Source: Ridgeia piscesae
Lineage: Eukaryota > Annelida > Polychaeta > Sabellida > Siboglinidae
Assembly: GCA_025642075.2 (NCBI GenBank)
Contig: JAODUO010001326.1
Coordinates: 1-64,000 of the forward strand
Direction of reading: 5' to 3'
Length of the DNA stretch: 64,000 nucleotides
Every line of letters starts with the position of its first letter. Position 1 is the stretch's first letter. Made by a program: the position numbers and the translations under genes. Shown piece after piece: positions 61,001 through 64,000 of this stretch. A model generated the notes under the pieces. That model was not told the DNA's origin. It ran no database searches and saw only the letters and a list, made by a program, of their open reading frames with translations.

Positions 61001-63769
61001 AAATACCAGTTCATTTAGTCATGTGATTATATGCAAGTTAAACCTGTATTCAATTCATTCAAATGCAGAATGATTGAAGCATCACCTGGGATAGTTCACC
61101 TTGAATATAGCAAATTTATCAAATGTTTTGAACATACAAAAGGAAGATGAAATGAGAGTGTAATTTGACATTGTTTGACAGGACCGTGAAGTGATTGTTG
61201 TTCCTTTGTGAGTACTTGGTAACTTTGAGATTGTTTGGCAGGTCTGTAAAATAGTTATTGTGCCCTTGTGAGTGGTGACTGGTTTCCCAGGCAATGTGAC
61301 ATGATGACACCATGGTGACATATTACTGCCCCTTCCCAATCCCAACTGTTGGGAGACAATGACTAGGTGTTAATGGGGAAACAAAGGAAGATGCTCAGGC
61401 TGCTACTCCCTGTTACACCTCCCTCTGTCTACACAACTACAATCAACAGGTGTGAAAGTGGGATTAACAACCAGCCTTGTAGTTCACCTGTGTATTCTGT
61501 CATCTACTTCAAACAAATACACACCTTCTGAATCAAACACTTGACTACTGCATAGAAACTAGGTCAAAAGACCAGCCATTTTGAATTATTTCCTTTGTGT
61601 CCCTTGCACAACAATTACAGAAAACATTCTTTCCTGTTTTGACTTTTGTTTATTTCCAATAATTTCCCATCCATATCCCTCTTGATTCCACATACCCTAC
61701 AATGAGTTCACCATGCTTTGAAATCCCTTCCCATACAATTAATTTTAGGCAAAATTGCATGAAGTTGAACAGGTTTGGTGTAGAGTGAATATAAGAACAT
61801 ACTATTCAGTATTTCCCCTTTTGTGATTACACCAAATAATTAAGTTTTTGTACAGTGTACCTTTGAGCTTGAATTTTCAAGGATATAGGTGCTATTATTG
61901 TTATTATTATATATGGGTGTACATTGGGTGTACATGTTTTTGATCTCCTAATAATAGGTTAAATAATATTCTTACTTGTTCAGAAAACTGTTACACTTCA
62001 ATTAAAACAATATTTGTAAGGTACCGTGCACATATAATACTAAACAAAGATTGTCTATGAATACAAATTCCTAGCATTGTCTCTACAGTCAGTGTCACCA
62101 ACATGCCATTTGCAAATGACACTTTTCATACTACTTATTCATAAAAGAAGTGAATTACTCAGTACAGTCTGTGGACGAGAGCCTGGGATACATAGAACTT
62201 AAAGATACACACTATTACAAGTTTCTAACTTCTTGTGTATTCCTTCAAACAACATTACGTGTGTAGCATGTTCACATAGTCTTAAATTGTAATGTTTGTT
62301 GAATGTAGTTTGCATATTGAATTGAATTGAAAAGAAATTGAATTTACCCCATGTGTTTAAAATCAATATTACTATCACAAAAAAAAGAATATTACATACA
62401 CGACTCATTCACATTGCATTGTTTTACCCAGGCTAGTGAAAGAGATGATAGACCAGAAATTAAAATAAGATTTGATAGGTACTATTGAGAGTAGGCCTCA
62501 GATAGAAAATCATGACTTATGTTTCTTTTCCCATACATGTCTTACAAAAGATTGAGCATGTGTTTGCAGACATGATAATATGTCGAAAGAGAACAAGATT
62601 AATACAGGTACCTGATACGTGGAAAAAAGAGAAAATATGACTGGGTTGGTGGGGGCGTGGGTGGGTATGTGGGTGGGTTTATTTTTTTGCATGTAGAAAT
62701 CCTGTTTAATGATTGAATAGGAAAGCAGGAAAGGTACAGTATGAATTACCAATGGAAGTTTGTCTGCCTGAAAATCTATGAACTTGATGCTGTAACAGTC
62801 AGATTGTTCTAGATGTATTCATAGGAAGCTGTACTATACGATCTATTTAGTTACAAATGGGAGGAGAAAATCTTCGGAATGGTCCTTCTATGAATTTACA
62901 ATGTGGACTAAGCAAGTTAGACATAAGCTTTCAAATGTTTTCTCTAAAAATTTGTATAAATATTTAATTTGCATTGGAAATAATAATTATATTATTATTA
63001 CATGCACATGTGCATCTTAAGAACAATTAATTAAACAAAATCATTTAAATATAATTAATATTAAAAACAGTTACTATCCAAATACATTTATTTAGTAATT
63101 CTTTAACAAGTAAATACAATATCATATTCACCTCAGCCTGAAATGAACGAGCAGATATTTTTAACATGAGCAGTAGCTGAGCTAAAGCCAGGTTAAAGAT
63201 GGCTTTCATCCTGCAAGACAACCACCAAAATCACCCATGTAGAACTACACCTGTTCCACATGGCTGACTCCGAGCTGTCCAGAGCTCAATTGGCTCCTGG
63301 CACACCTTTGAAGGTCTCAGGTGCCCACCCAAAACTGTCACACCTTCCCGGTTCCAGTTGACCGAGCACCCATTGTTTGTGCCTATAAATCTTTGATCTT
63401 TATGAGTCAAGATGAAAGCAAAAATATGGCTTTTGCTGATCTTATCAAAGAGTTTAATTTACTTAGATGCTGGGGTGGGTGACTTTAGCAAAGGATTCTG
63501 CCTGGCCAATGATAGCTAGTTTCTGACCAGAAGTGCCTATATAAGTTGTGTGGTCAGTGCTGACAGATTATCAGTGTCGCTGTCAGTGCCACATGCCACA
63601 AGTGTGTTTGAGTACTATAATCTGAGTAGCAAGTATGTCAACGTTGTCACCAATGTGTGGAGAGGGAGAGGGACAGGGAGAGGGCAGTTGGAGCCCAGGC
63701 TCCATCGAGTGTGCTCGCAACTACCAGGACACGACAGACTTCAGTTTTCACATCGCTGCCGACAATCTT
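21458..63769 (+). CDS. CCDC162: CCDC162-like (DUF4549) protein, 29 exons visible, 3' end outside the window
   Basis: I joined 29 GT-AG exons; phases agree at all 28 junctions and give 1,194 codons with no stop. The gene continues beyond the edge. N-terminal region: a short coiled coil (about 55-80), [13 protein letters not shown] (98-110), [15 protein letters not shown] (156-170), [13 protein letters not shown] (193-205) and [11 protein letters not shown] (228-238). These match my memory of CCDC162/C6orf183 proteins carrying DUF4549. Later conserved-looking parts are [20 protein letters not shown] (exon 17), a Cys-rich LQCLCLCRQ helix (exon 20) and YMLEFHPSL (exon 22). There is no signal peptide or obvious TM segment, so it is presumably cytosolic. 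In humans this locus is a pseudogene (from memory) and molecular function is unknown. A family search is decisive for the name; the exon model is stronger than the name. Confidence 0.65.
21544..23141 (+). other. Intron 1
   Basis: No repeat I can name. The last about 60 bases recur displaced at 23627-23707 (see findings). Confidence 0.7.
23142..23312 (+). CDS. CCDC162: Large gene, exon 2
   Basis: Encodes residues about 29-86, including a charged helix [20 protein letters not shown] that is the clearest coiled coil in the protein. Acceptor TTGTTGTAG, donor CAG|GTAAGA, enters and leaves in phase 2. Confidence 0.85.
23627..23707 (+). repeat. Displaced copy of the intron 1 / exon 2 boundary
   Basis: About 80 bp almost identical to 23081-23163, including ATTTAACGCATACCCTTGAC, the polypyrimidine tract, the TAG acceptor and the first bases of exon 2 (CAAACCCAACTTAT). 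It then diverges and the exon copy ends after about 15 bases (TTATTGACC). It is an unusable but intact-looking decoy 3' splice site in intron 2. Confidence 0.9.
23819..23872. repeat. (TA)n microsatellite in intron 2
   Basis: About 50 bp of TA. The rest of intron 2 (23313-25226) is unrecognised apart from the displaced acceptor copy. Confidence 0.95.
25227..25299 (+). CDS. CCDC162: Large gene, exon 3
   Basis: [20 protein letters not shown] and RALQ, residues 86-110. AG+C completes Ser at the 5' junction and the exon ends in phase 0 at CAG|GTATGT. The [13 protein letters not shown] motif is one of the family-typical segments. Confidence 0.85.
25424..26766. mobile_element. Possible pogo/Tigger-like non-autonomous element in intron 3
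   Basis: TACAGTGGCACCTTATTATA at the left and TATAACGAGTTGTGACTGTA at the right are imperfect inverted termini, each next to TA. TACAGT followed by a TTATAA motif is the style of pogo-type Tc1/mariner ends. The interior has no transposase and carries a repeated TTTGCARCACCTATCCAA motif near 26058 and 26399. Confidence 0.5.
27133..27243 (+). CDS. CCDC162: Large gene, exon 4
   Basis: 37 codons in phase 0-0 (residues 111-147): [20 protein letters not shown] and then [12 protein letters not shown]. Acceptor CCACCAG, donor CAG|GTGGGG, which is a weak donor. Confidence 0.85.
27413..27568 (+). repeat. Tandem decayed copies of the exon 5 acceptor
   Basis: The boundary TGCTGTTGTTTCAG|TTTTAC with following TGCCGAATCCAA is preceded by two relatives: TGCTGTTGTTTCGGTTTCAC at about 27519 and TGCTGTTACAGTTTTACTGT at about 27413. 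A further TGTTTCAGTTTTGCTTTTGC block lies near 27460. In the nearest copy the AG is mutated to GG. Confidence 0.75.
27569..27693 (+). CDS. CCDC162: Large gene, exon 5
   Basis: Residues 148-189: [20 protein letters not shown] and [20 protein letters not shown]. The LRWKRF core is the strongest DUF4549-type motif I see. Ends phase 2 (AC|GTACGT). Confidence 0.88.
27694..28720 (+). other. Intron 5
   Basis: AT-rich, no repeat class recognised. Confidence 0.6.
28721..28901 (+). CDS. CCDC162: Large gene, exon 6
   Basis: Residues 189-249. AC+G completes Thr, then [20 protein letters not shown] and [18 protein letters not shown]. Ends AAG|GTAACT in phase 0. The helical, charged composition fits the end of the N-terminal domain. 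Confidence 0.88.
28945..29236 (-). mobile_element. tRNA-derived SINE, antisense in intron 6
   Basis: Read on the minus strand from about 29236, a tRNA-like head carries a box A relative (GTGGCTGCGCAGTAGAG) and a clear box B (GGTTCAATCCC). A body follows with TTCGGAAGAGACACTAAAAG and CCGGTGGTCCC, which resembles a body shared by several marine-animal SINEs. The head is not a functional tRNA, as it has no intact acceptor stem and continues straight into the body. Confidence 0.8.
30150..30545 (+). mobile_element. LINE reverse-transcriptase 3' fragment in intron 6
   Basis: Two frames give a continuous LINE C-terminus. The first is [40 protein letters not shown] and ASKIVG. After a frameshift near 30405 comes a [13 protein letters not shown] segment and [16 protein letters not shown]. 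This is a common CR1/L2/Rex-style ending, truncated at its 5' end. It sits in the transcribed orientation of the host gene. Confidence 0.85.
31161..31327. repeat. Hairpin (foldback) element in intron 6
   Basis: 31161-31231 and 31257-31327 pair as imperfect reverse complements over about 70 bp: CTTATGTTGTAAGAGATTAA with TTAATTTCTTACAACATAAC, and GTTTCGACCCAT with ATGGGTCAAAAC. The loop is about 25 bp. MITE-like, with no obvious target duplication. Confidence 0.8.
31943..31995. repeat. (TA)n microsatellite in intron 6
   Basis: About 50 bp of TA. Confidence 0.95.
32609..32686 (+). CDS. CCDC162: Large gene, exon 7
   Basis: 26 codons, phase 0-0: [20 protein letters not shown] and RNKTYQ (residues 250-275). 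Acceptor CACACCAG, donor CAG|GTAGGA. Confidence 0.82.
32700..33480. repeat. Decayed pyrimidine-rich minisatellite, about 40-bp unit, intron 7
   Basis: Alternating CTCCCTCTTCCTTGATCTGT and CTCCCACTTCCTTATCTTTT blocks, about 18 imperfect units, starting only about 15 bp after the exon 7 donor. The + strand is almost pure pyrimidine, so it resembles a long series of polypyrimidine tracts. Open frames here are artefacts. Confidence 0.9.
33500..33835 (+). mobile_element. LINE 3' end fragment in intron 7
   Basis: A frame ending at 33828 reads [20 protein letters not shown] and [20 protein letters not shown]. This is the classic LINE ending (YGRRAFSVAAPxLWNxLP style). CTCTACATTGGCTCCCTGTT upstream, in another frame, gives the LHWLPV signature. 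Intervening sequence is missing, so the copy is broken. Confidence 0.82.
34461..34605 (+). CDS. CCDC162: Large gene, exon 8
   Basis: Residues 276-324, rich in Met and Ser: [20 protein letters not shown] and then [18 protein letters not shown]. Ends phase 1 (G|GTGAGT). Confidence 0.82.
34667..35198 (+). repeat. Intron 8 array of about 45-bp units, last unit forming the exon 9 acceptor
   Basis: About 11 imperfect units on the pattern GTTGTTACTGGTTGAGTACA, TTGGGAGTGT, TTGGTTACACA. The final unit ends GTGTTGTTGCTACAG and is the real acceptor of exon 9, so the splice site lies inside the array. Confidence 0.85.
35199..35302 (+). CDS. CCDC162: Large gene, exon 9
   Basis: G+GT completes Gly, then [20 protein letters not shown] and [12 protein letters not shown] (residues 324-358). 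Ends phase 0 at TTT|GTGAGT. Intron 9 (35303-35630) shows nothing special. Confidence 0.85.
35631..35762 (+). CDS. CCDC162: Large gene, exon 10
   Basis: 44 codons, phase 0-0: [20 protein letters not shown] and [20 protein letters not shown]. Acceptor TTTGTAG, donor AAG|GTAGAG. Confidence 0.85.
35824..35896. repeat. (CCACCAT)n heptanucleotide repeat, intron 10
   Basis: About ten perfect 7-bp units, 60 bp downstream of the exon 10 donor. The rest of intron 10 (to 36685) is unrecognised. Confidence 0.97.
36686..36877 (+). CDS. CCDC162: Large gene, exon 11
   Basis: 64 codons, phase 0-0 (residues 403-466): [40 protein letters not shown] and [16 protein letters not shown]. Donor GAG|GTACGA. Confidence 0.87.
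36961..37265. repeat. (TA)n microsatellites in intron 11
   Basis: Two long TA-rich tracts, about 36961-37075 and 37183-37280, the second grading into (CATA)n and (CA)n. Confidence 0.93.
37374..37531 (+). CDS. CCDC162: Large gene, exon 12
   Basis: Residues 467-519: [40 protein letters not shown] and [13 protein letters not shown]. Leaves in phase 2 at a weak donor CCAA|GTAACA. The last about 25 bases seed the array that fills the following intron. Confidence 0.87.
37506..38215 (+). repeat. Minisatellite of exon 12 end plus donor, intron 12
   Basis: Units of about 33-37 bp relate to CAACCCTGAACTCTTCTC followed by AAAGTAAGATCT, about 15 or more decayed copies. The first copy is the genuine exon 12 3' end and 5' splice site. 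Decoy donors with AAAGTAAGA, AAAGTAAGT or AAAGTAATA occur near 37647, 37715, 37873, 38029, 38135 and 38172. Several match the donor consensus better than the real GTAACA. Confidence 0.85.
38604..38743 (+). CDS. CCDC162: Large gene, exon 13
   Basis: AA+G completes Lys, then [20 protein letters not shown] and [18 protein letters not shown]. Very charged. Leaves in phase 1 (G|GTGGGT). Confidence 0.85.
38938..39060 (+). repeat. Intron 13 acceptor-proximal GTGTGATG repeats
   Basis: Imperfect 8-18-bp units (GTGTGATGTC, GTGTGATGCG, GTGTGACACG) run up to the acceptor TGTGTGTCAG of exon 14. They replace the usual pyrimidine tract with GT-rich sequence. Confidence 0.75.
39061..39167 (+). CDS. CCDC162: Large gene, exon 14
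   Basis: G+GT gives Gly, then [20 protein letters not shown] and [15 protein letters not shown]. Ends phase 0 at ACG|GTCAGT. Intron 14 (39168-39495) has nothing recognised. Confidence 0.85.
39496..39593 (+). CDS. CCDC162: Large gene, exon 15
   Basis: [20 protein letters not shown] and [12 protein letters not shown], ending phase 2 (AT|GTAAGT). Intron 15 (39594-40048) is AT-rich without recognised features. Confidence 0.85.
40049..40144 (+). CDS. CCDC162: Large gene, exon 16
   Basis: AT+C completes Ile, then [20 protein letters not shown] and [12 protein letters not shown]. This Gly-rich linker-like exon is probably less conserved. Ends phase 2 (AA|GTGAGT). Confidence 0.82.
40205..42090. repeat. 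31/33-bp minisatellite filling intron 16
   Basis: About 57 copies of units carrying GTCATTGTTGTCTGTACAAT followed by GTGGTGTGTCCGT; 33-bp and 31-bp variants alternate. The left end is more decayed. One short non-repeat interruption lies at 41132-41170. The array ends about 50 bp before exon 17. Long open frames on both strands are a consequence of the stop-free unit. Confidence 0.95.
42140..42277 (+). CDS. CCDC162: Large gene, exon 17
   Basis: AA+G completes Lys, then [20 protein letters not shown] and [20 protein letters not shown]. One of the best-conserved-looking segments. Ends phase 2 (AA|GTAAGT). Confidence 0.88.
42470..42720 (-). mobile_element. LINE 3' fragment, antisense in intron 17
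   Basis: On the minus strand, across stops, it reads RWRDEL-type and [16 protein letters not shown] segments typical of LINE ORF ends. Heavily decayed. Confidence 0.5.
42976..43048 (+). CDS. CCDC162: Large gene, exon 18
   Basis: Lys, then [20 protein letters not shown] and TGSK; it continues the helical segment of exon 17 and ends phase 0 at AAG|GTAGGT. Intron 18 (43049-43655) shows nothing recognised. Confidence 0.87.
43656..43808 (+). CDS. CCDC162: Large gene, exon 19
   Basis: 51 codons, phase 0-0: [40 protein letters not shown] and [11 protein letters not shown]. Donor GAG|GTAATG. Confidence 0.87.
43930..44400. repeat. Interspersed repeat of unknown class in intron 19
   Basis: 44310-44390 (GATCGATTAACCCTTCTGTA, CCCAAGGATTTAG) matches 5005-5085 at the other end of the window with about 70% similarity by eye. 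The limits are approximate. Confidence 0.5.
44580..44674 (+). repeat. Intron 19 acceptor-proximal TTGACAG repeats
   Basis: Four or five imperfect units of about 17-22 bp (GATTTGACAGCATGG, TTGATTGACAGCATG, GATTGACAGCTTGG) immediately precede the true acceptor ACTTTGACAG. Each unit contains the TTGACAG of the real 3' splice site. Confidence 0.8.
44675..44875 (+). CDS. CCDC162: Large gene, exon 20
   Basis: 67 codons, phase 0-0 (residues 788-854): [40 protein letters not shown] and [20 protein letters not shown]. The five closely spaced cysteines are notable but do not form a zinc motif I can name. Donor CAG|GTAAGA. Confidence 0.88.
44985..45725 (-). mobile_element. LINE ORF2 3' half (RTE-like), antisense in intron 20
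   Basis: On the minus strand, through several stops: ADDL (from the reverse transcriptase active site), [20 protein letters not shown], an [14 protein letters not shown] segment, [50 protein letters not shown] and [20 protein letters not shown]. This order is typical of RTE-type elements of marine invertebrates and flatworms. 5' truncated and decayed. Confidence 0.85.
46466..46575 (+). CDS. CCDC162: Large gene, exon 21
   Basis: [20 protein letters not shown] and [16 protein letters not shown], ending phase 2 (AG|GTGAGT). The donor's first base is also the first base of the following 52-bp array. Confidence 0.87.
46576..47253 (+). repeat. 52-bp minisatellite starting at the exon 21 donor, intron 21
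   Basis: About 13 copies of a 52-bp unit beginning GTGAGTGGGTGGGCATGGTC and ending ACAATTGTAACA. The first copy begins exactly at the 5' splice site. Later copies carry ACA|GTGAGT, a near-consensus donor. Right-hand copies are more diverged. Confidence 0.95.
47420..47573. mobile_element. hAT-like MITE, 154 bp, inserted in a TA repeat
   Basis: CAGGGTGCACAATAG at the left and TTATTTTGCACCCTG at the right are inverted ends. Flanks TATATATA and CATATATA (7 of 8) may be an 8-bp duplication, but in a TA tract this is weak evidence. The following TA run continues to 47627. Confidence 0.7.
47574..50234 (+). other. Remainder of intron 21
   Basis: (TA)n at 47574-47627 and 48925-49000; otherwise AT-rich and unrecognised, apart from a possible 27-nt in-frame microexon at 48408-48434 (see findings). 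Confidence 0.5.
50235..50325 (+). CDS. CCDC162: Large gene, exon 22
   Basis: AG+T completes Ser, then [20 protein letters not shown] and [10 protein letters not shown]. Ends phase 0 at TGG|GTAAGC. Intron 22 (50326-51484) has nothing recognised. Confidence 0.88.
51485..51622 (+). CDS. CCDC162: Large gene, exon 23
   Basis: 46 codons, phase 0-0: [40 protein letters not shown] and MDVQKE. Donor GAG|GTGAGG. Confidence 0.87.
51634..51890. repeat. GGGT/GGAT/GGAC tetranucleotide block, intron 23
   Basis: (GGGT)n, (GGAT)n and (GGAC)n runs alternate, beginning about 12 bp after the exon 23 donor and ending in GGAAGAGAAGG repeats. G-quadruplex-capable on the + strand. The rest of intron 23 (to 52353) is unrecognised. 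Confidence 0.95.
52354..52500 (+). CDS. CCDC162: Large gene, exon 24
   Basis: 49 codons, phase 0-0: [40 protein letters not shown] and LERLGQVLQ. Donor CAG|GTGGGC. Intron 24 (52501-53130) has nothing recognised. Confidence 0.87.
53131..53190 (+). CDS. CCDC162: Large gene, exon 25
   Basis: The shortest exon, exactly 20 codons in phase 0-0: [20 protein letters not shown]. Acceptor TCAACAG, donor AAT|GTGAGT. Confidence 0.82.
53579..55460. repeat. 26-bp minisatellite in intron 25
   Basis: About 72 copies of a 26-bp unit carrying GGGAGGACTGTGAAGGACAG. Left copies mostly end GAATGAT; right copies (after about 55080) end GACGAT, showing sub-family structure. It ends about 100 bp before exon 26. 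Three minus frames are stop-free, giving spurious proteins of up to 635 residues. Confidence 0.97.
55563..55726 (+). CDS. CCDC162: Large gene, exon 26
   Basis: [40 protein letters not shown] and [14 protein letters not shown], ending phase 2 in GACAG|GTATGT. AG+A completes Arg with exon 27. The exon's final bases are the founder of the next array, so the exact donor used is ambiguous (see findings). Confidence 0.85.
55713..56585 (+). repeat. 21-bp minisatellite made of exon 26 end plus donor
   Basis: About 41 units of 21 bp on the pattern CAAGTTGACAGGTATGTGGT plus C, with one 70-bp interruption at 55828-55915. Unit 1 is the coding end of exon 26 and its 5' splice site. Most copies repeat GACAG|GTATGT exactly; variants have GACAT. 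All frames are open because 21 is divisible by 3. Confidence 0.97.
57348..57470. repeat. (ATACA)n pentanucleotide repeat, intron 26
   Basis: More than 20 units of ATACA, with a short interrupted continuation to about 57470. Confidence 0.97.
57615..57705 (+). CDS. CCDC162: Large gene, exon 27
   Basis: AG+A gives Arg, then [20 protein letters not shown] and [10 protein letters not shown]. Ends phase 0 at CAG|GTAGGT. Intron 27 (57706-58568) is AT-rich and unrecognised. Confidence 0.87.
58569..58705 (+). CDS. CCDC162: Large gene, exon 28
   Basis: [40 protein letters not shown] and GDVAKS, ending phase 2 (TC|GTAAGT). Acceptor TTCTGTAG. Confidence 0.87.
59828..60350. repeat. (CA)n / (CGCACACA)n / (TGCACA)n tract, intron 28
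   Basis: About 520 bp of alternating purine-pyrimidine CA/CG/TG sequence with (CACACG)n and CATGCACA sub-blocks. Z-DNA-prone. His/Thr-rich and Cys/Val-rich frames are artefacts. Confidence 0.96.
60360..63687 (+). other. Remainder of intron 28
   Basis: Mostly unrecognised AT-rich DNA. A two-copy, about 58-bp tandem repeat occurs at 61170-61280 (TTGTTTGACAGGACCGTGAA with TTGTTTGGCAGGTCTGTAAA). An unrecognised exon of length divisible by three could hide here. Confidence 0.45.
63688..63769 (+). CDS. CCDC162: Large gene, tentative exon 29
   Basis: TC+T completes Ser, then [20 protein letters not shown] and HIAADNL, ending phase 0 at CTT|GTAAGT. Phase and composition fit, but the acceptor AGAGGGCAG lacks a pyrimidine tract. 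Alternatively, an ATG in this frame near 63633 could begin a separate first exon. The gene continues beyond the window edge. Confidence 0.5.
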
Positions 63770-64000
63770 GTAAGTCTTACTCCTTTTCTTCCATGATAAT
63801 TATAATTACATAGTTACCCTCACTGTAAGCTTGACAGCCATTTATCCTATCCCCAACTATTTTATTGAGTCTTACATTACAAATATTCTTGCATTTCTAA
63901 TATTTAGATAAATAATCTGTACATTATTAAATTGATATATTGTATTTTTTAATATTGGCCCCCTCACTTGTTTGATGTGGCTAAATAAAAAAATTAATGT

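Overview
This is eukaryotic nuclear DNA, most likely from a marine invertebrate animal. GT-AG introns, a 29-exon gene spread over 42 kb, tRNA-derived SINE and LINE remnants, hAT-like and pogo-like transposon derivatives, and very abundant satellites and microsatellites all support this. I cannot name the species. Two protein genes are convincing, both on the + strand; almost everything else is repeat-derived or unrecognised.

Layout. 1-745 is a 68-bp satellite. 782-3162 is a 2.4-kb element with roughly 730-bp inverted arms. 3163-4500 is a decayed satellite of about 130-bp units carrying two younger nested expansions. 4500-8730 is mostly unrecognised intergenic DNA with a diverged 0.4-kb duplication. 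8730-11325 holds a decayed LINE between inverted GGGTAAAA-rich blocks. 11415-11752 is a perfect 44-bp inverted repeat around a TA core. 12085-15062 is a nest of insertions: a LINE 3' end split by a 2,492-bp hAT-like element (exact 8-bp target duplication), which itself contains an 851-bp hAT-like element. 17056-18534 is an intronless, GC-rich 12-TM MFS transporter (SLC49/DIRC2-FLVCR-like) whose stop-codon region is tandemly repeated into the 3' UTR.

From 21458 to beyond the right edge runs a gene I reconstruct as 29 coding exons (1,194 codons so far, intron phases consistent at every junction). I attribute it to the CCDC162 / DUF4549 family from memory of its N-terminal motifs; its function is unknown. 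Its introns contain LINE, SINE and MITE fragments and a remarkable series of minisatellites.

The most unusual observation is where these minisatellites lie. Several begin exactly at, or include, a splice site of the neighbouring exon. The 3' end and 5' splice site of exon 26 are amplified about 40 times in a 21-bp, frame-preserving unit. The end of exon 12 and its donor are amplified about 15 times. Intron 21 is a 52-bp array starting at the donor's first base. Intron 8 is an array whose last unit supplies the exon 9 acceptor, and introns 13 and 19 end in acceptor-proximal repeats. Displaced or tandem copies of acceptors exist for exons 2 and 5. The transporter's stop-codon repeat fits the same tendency. 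This suggests tandem amplification seeded at exon boundaries, creating many decoy splice sites. All identifications come from reading the sequence; no searches were run.
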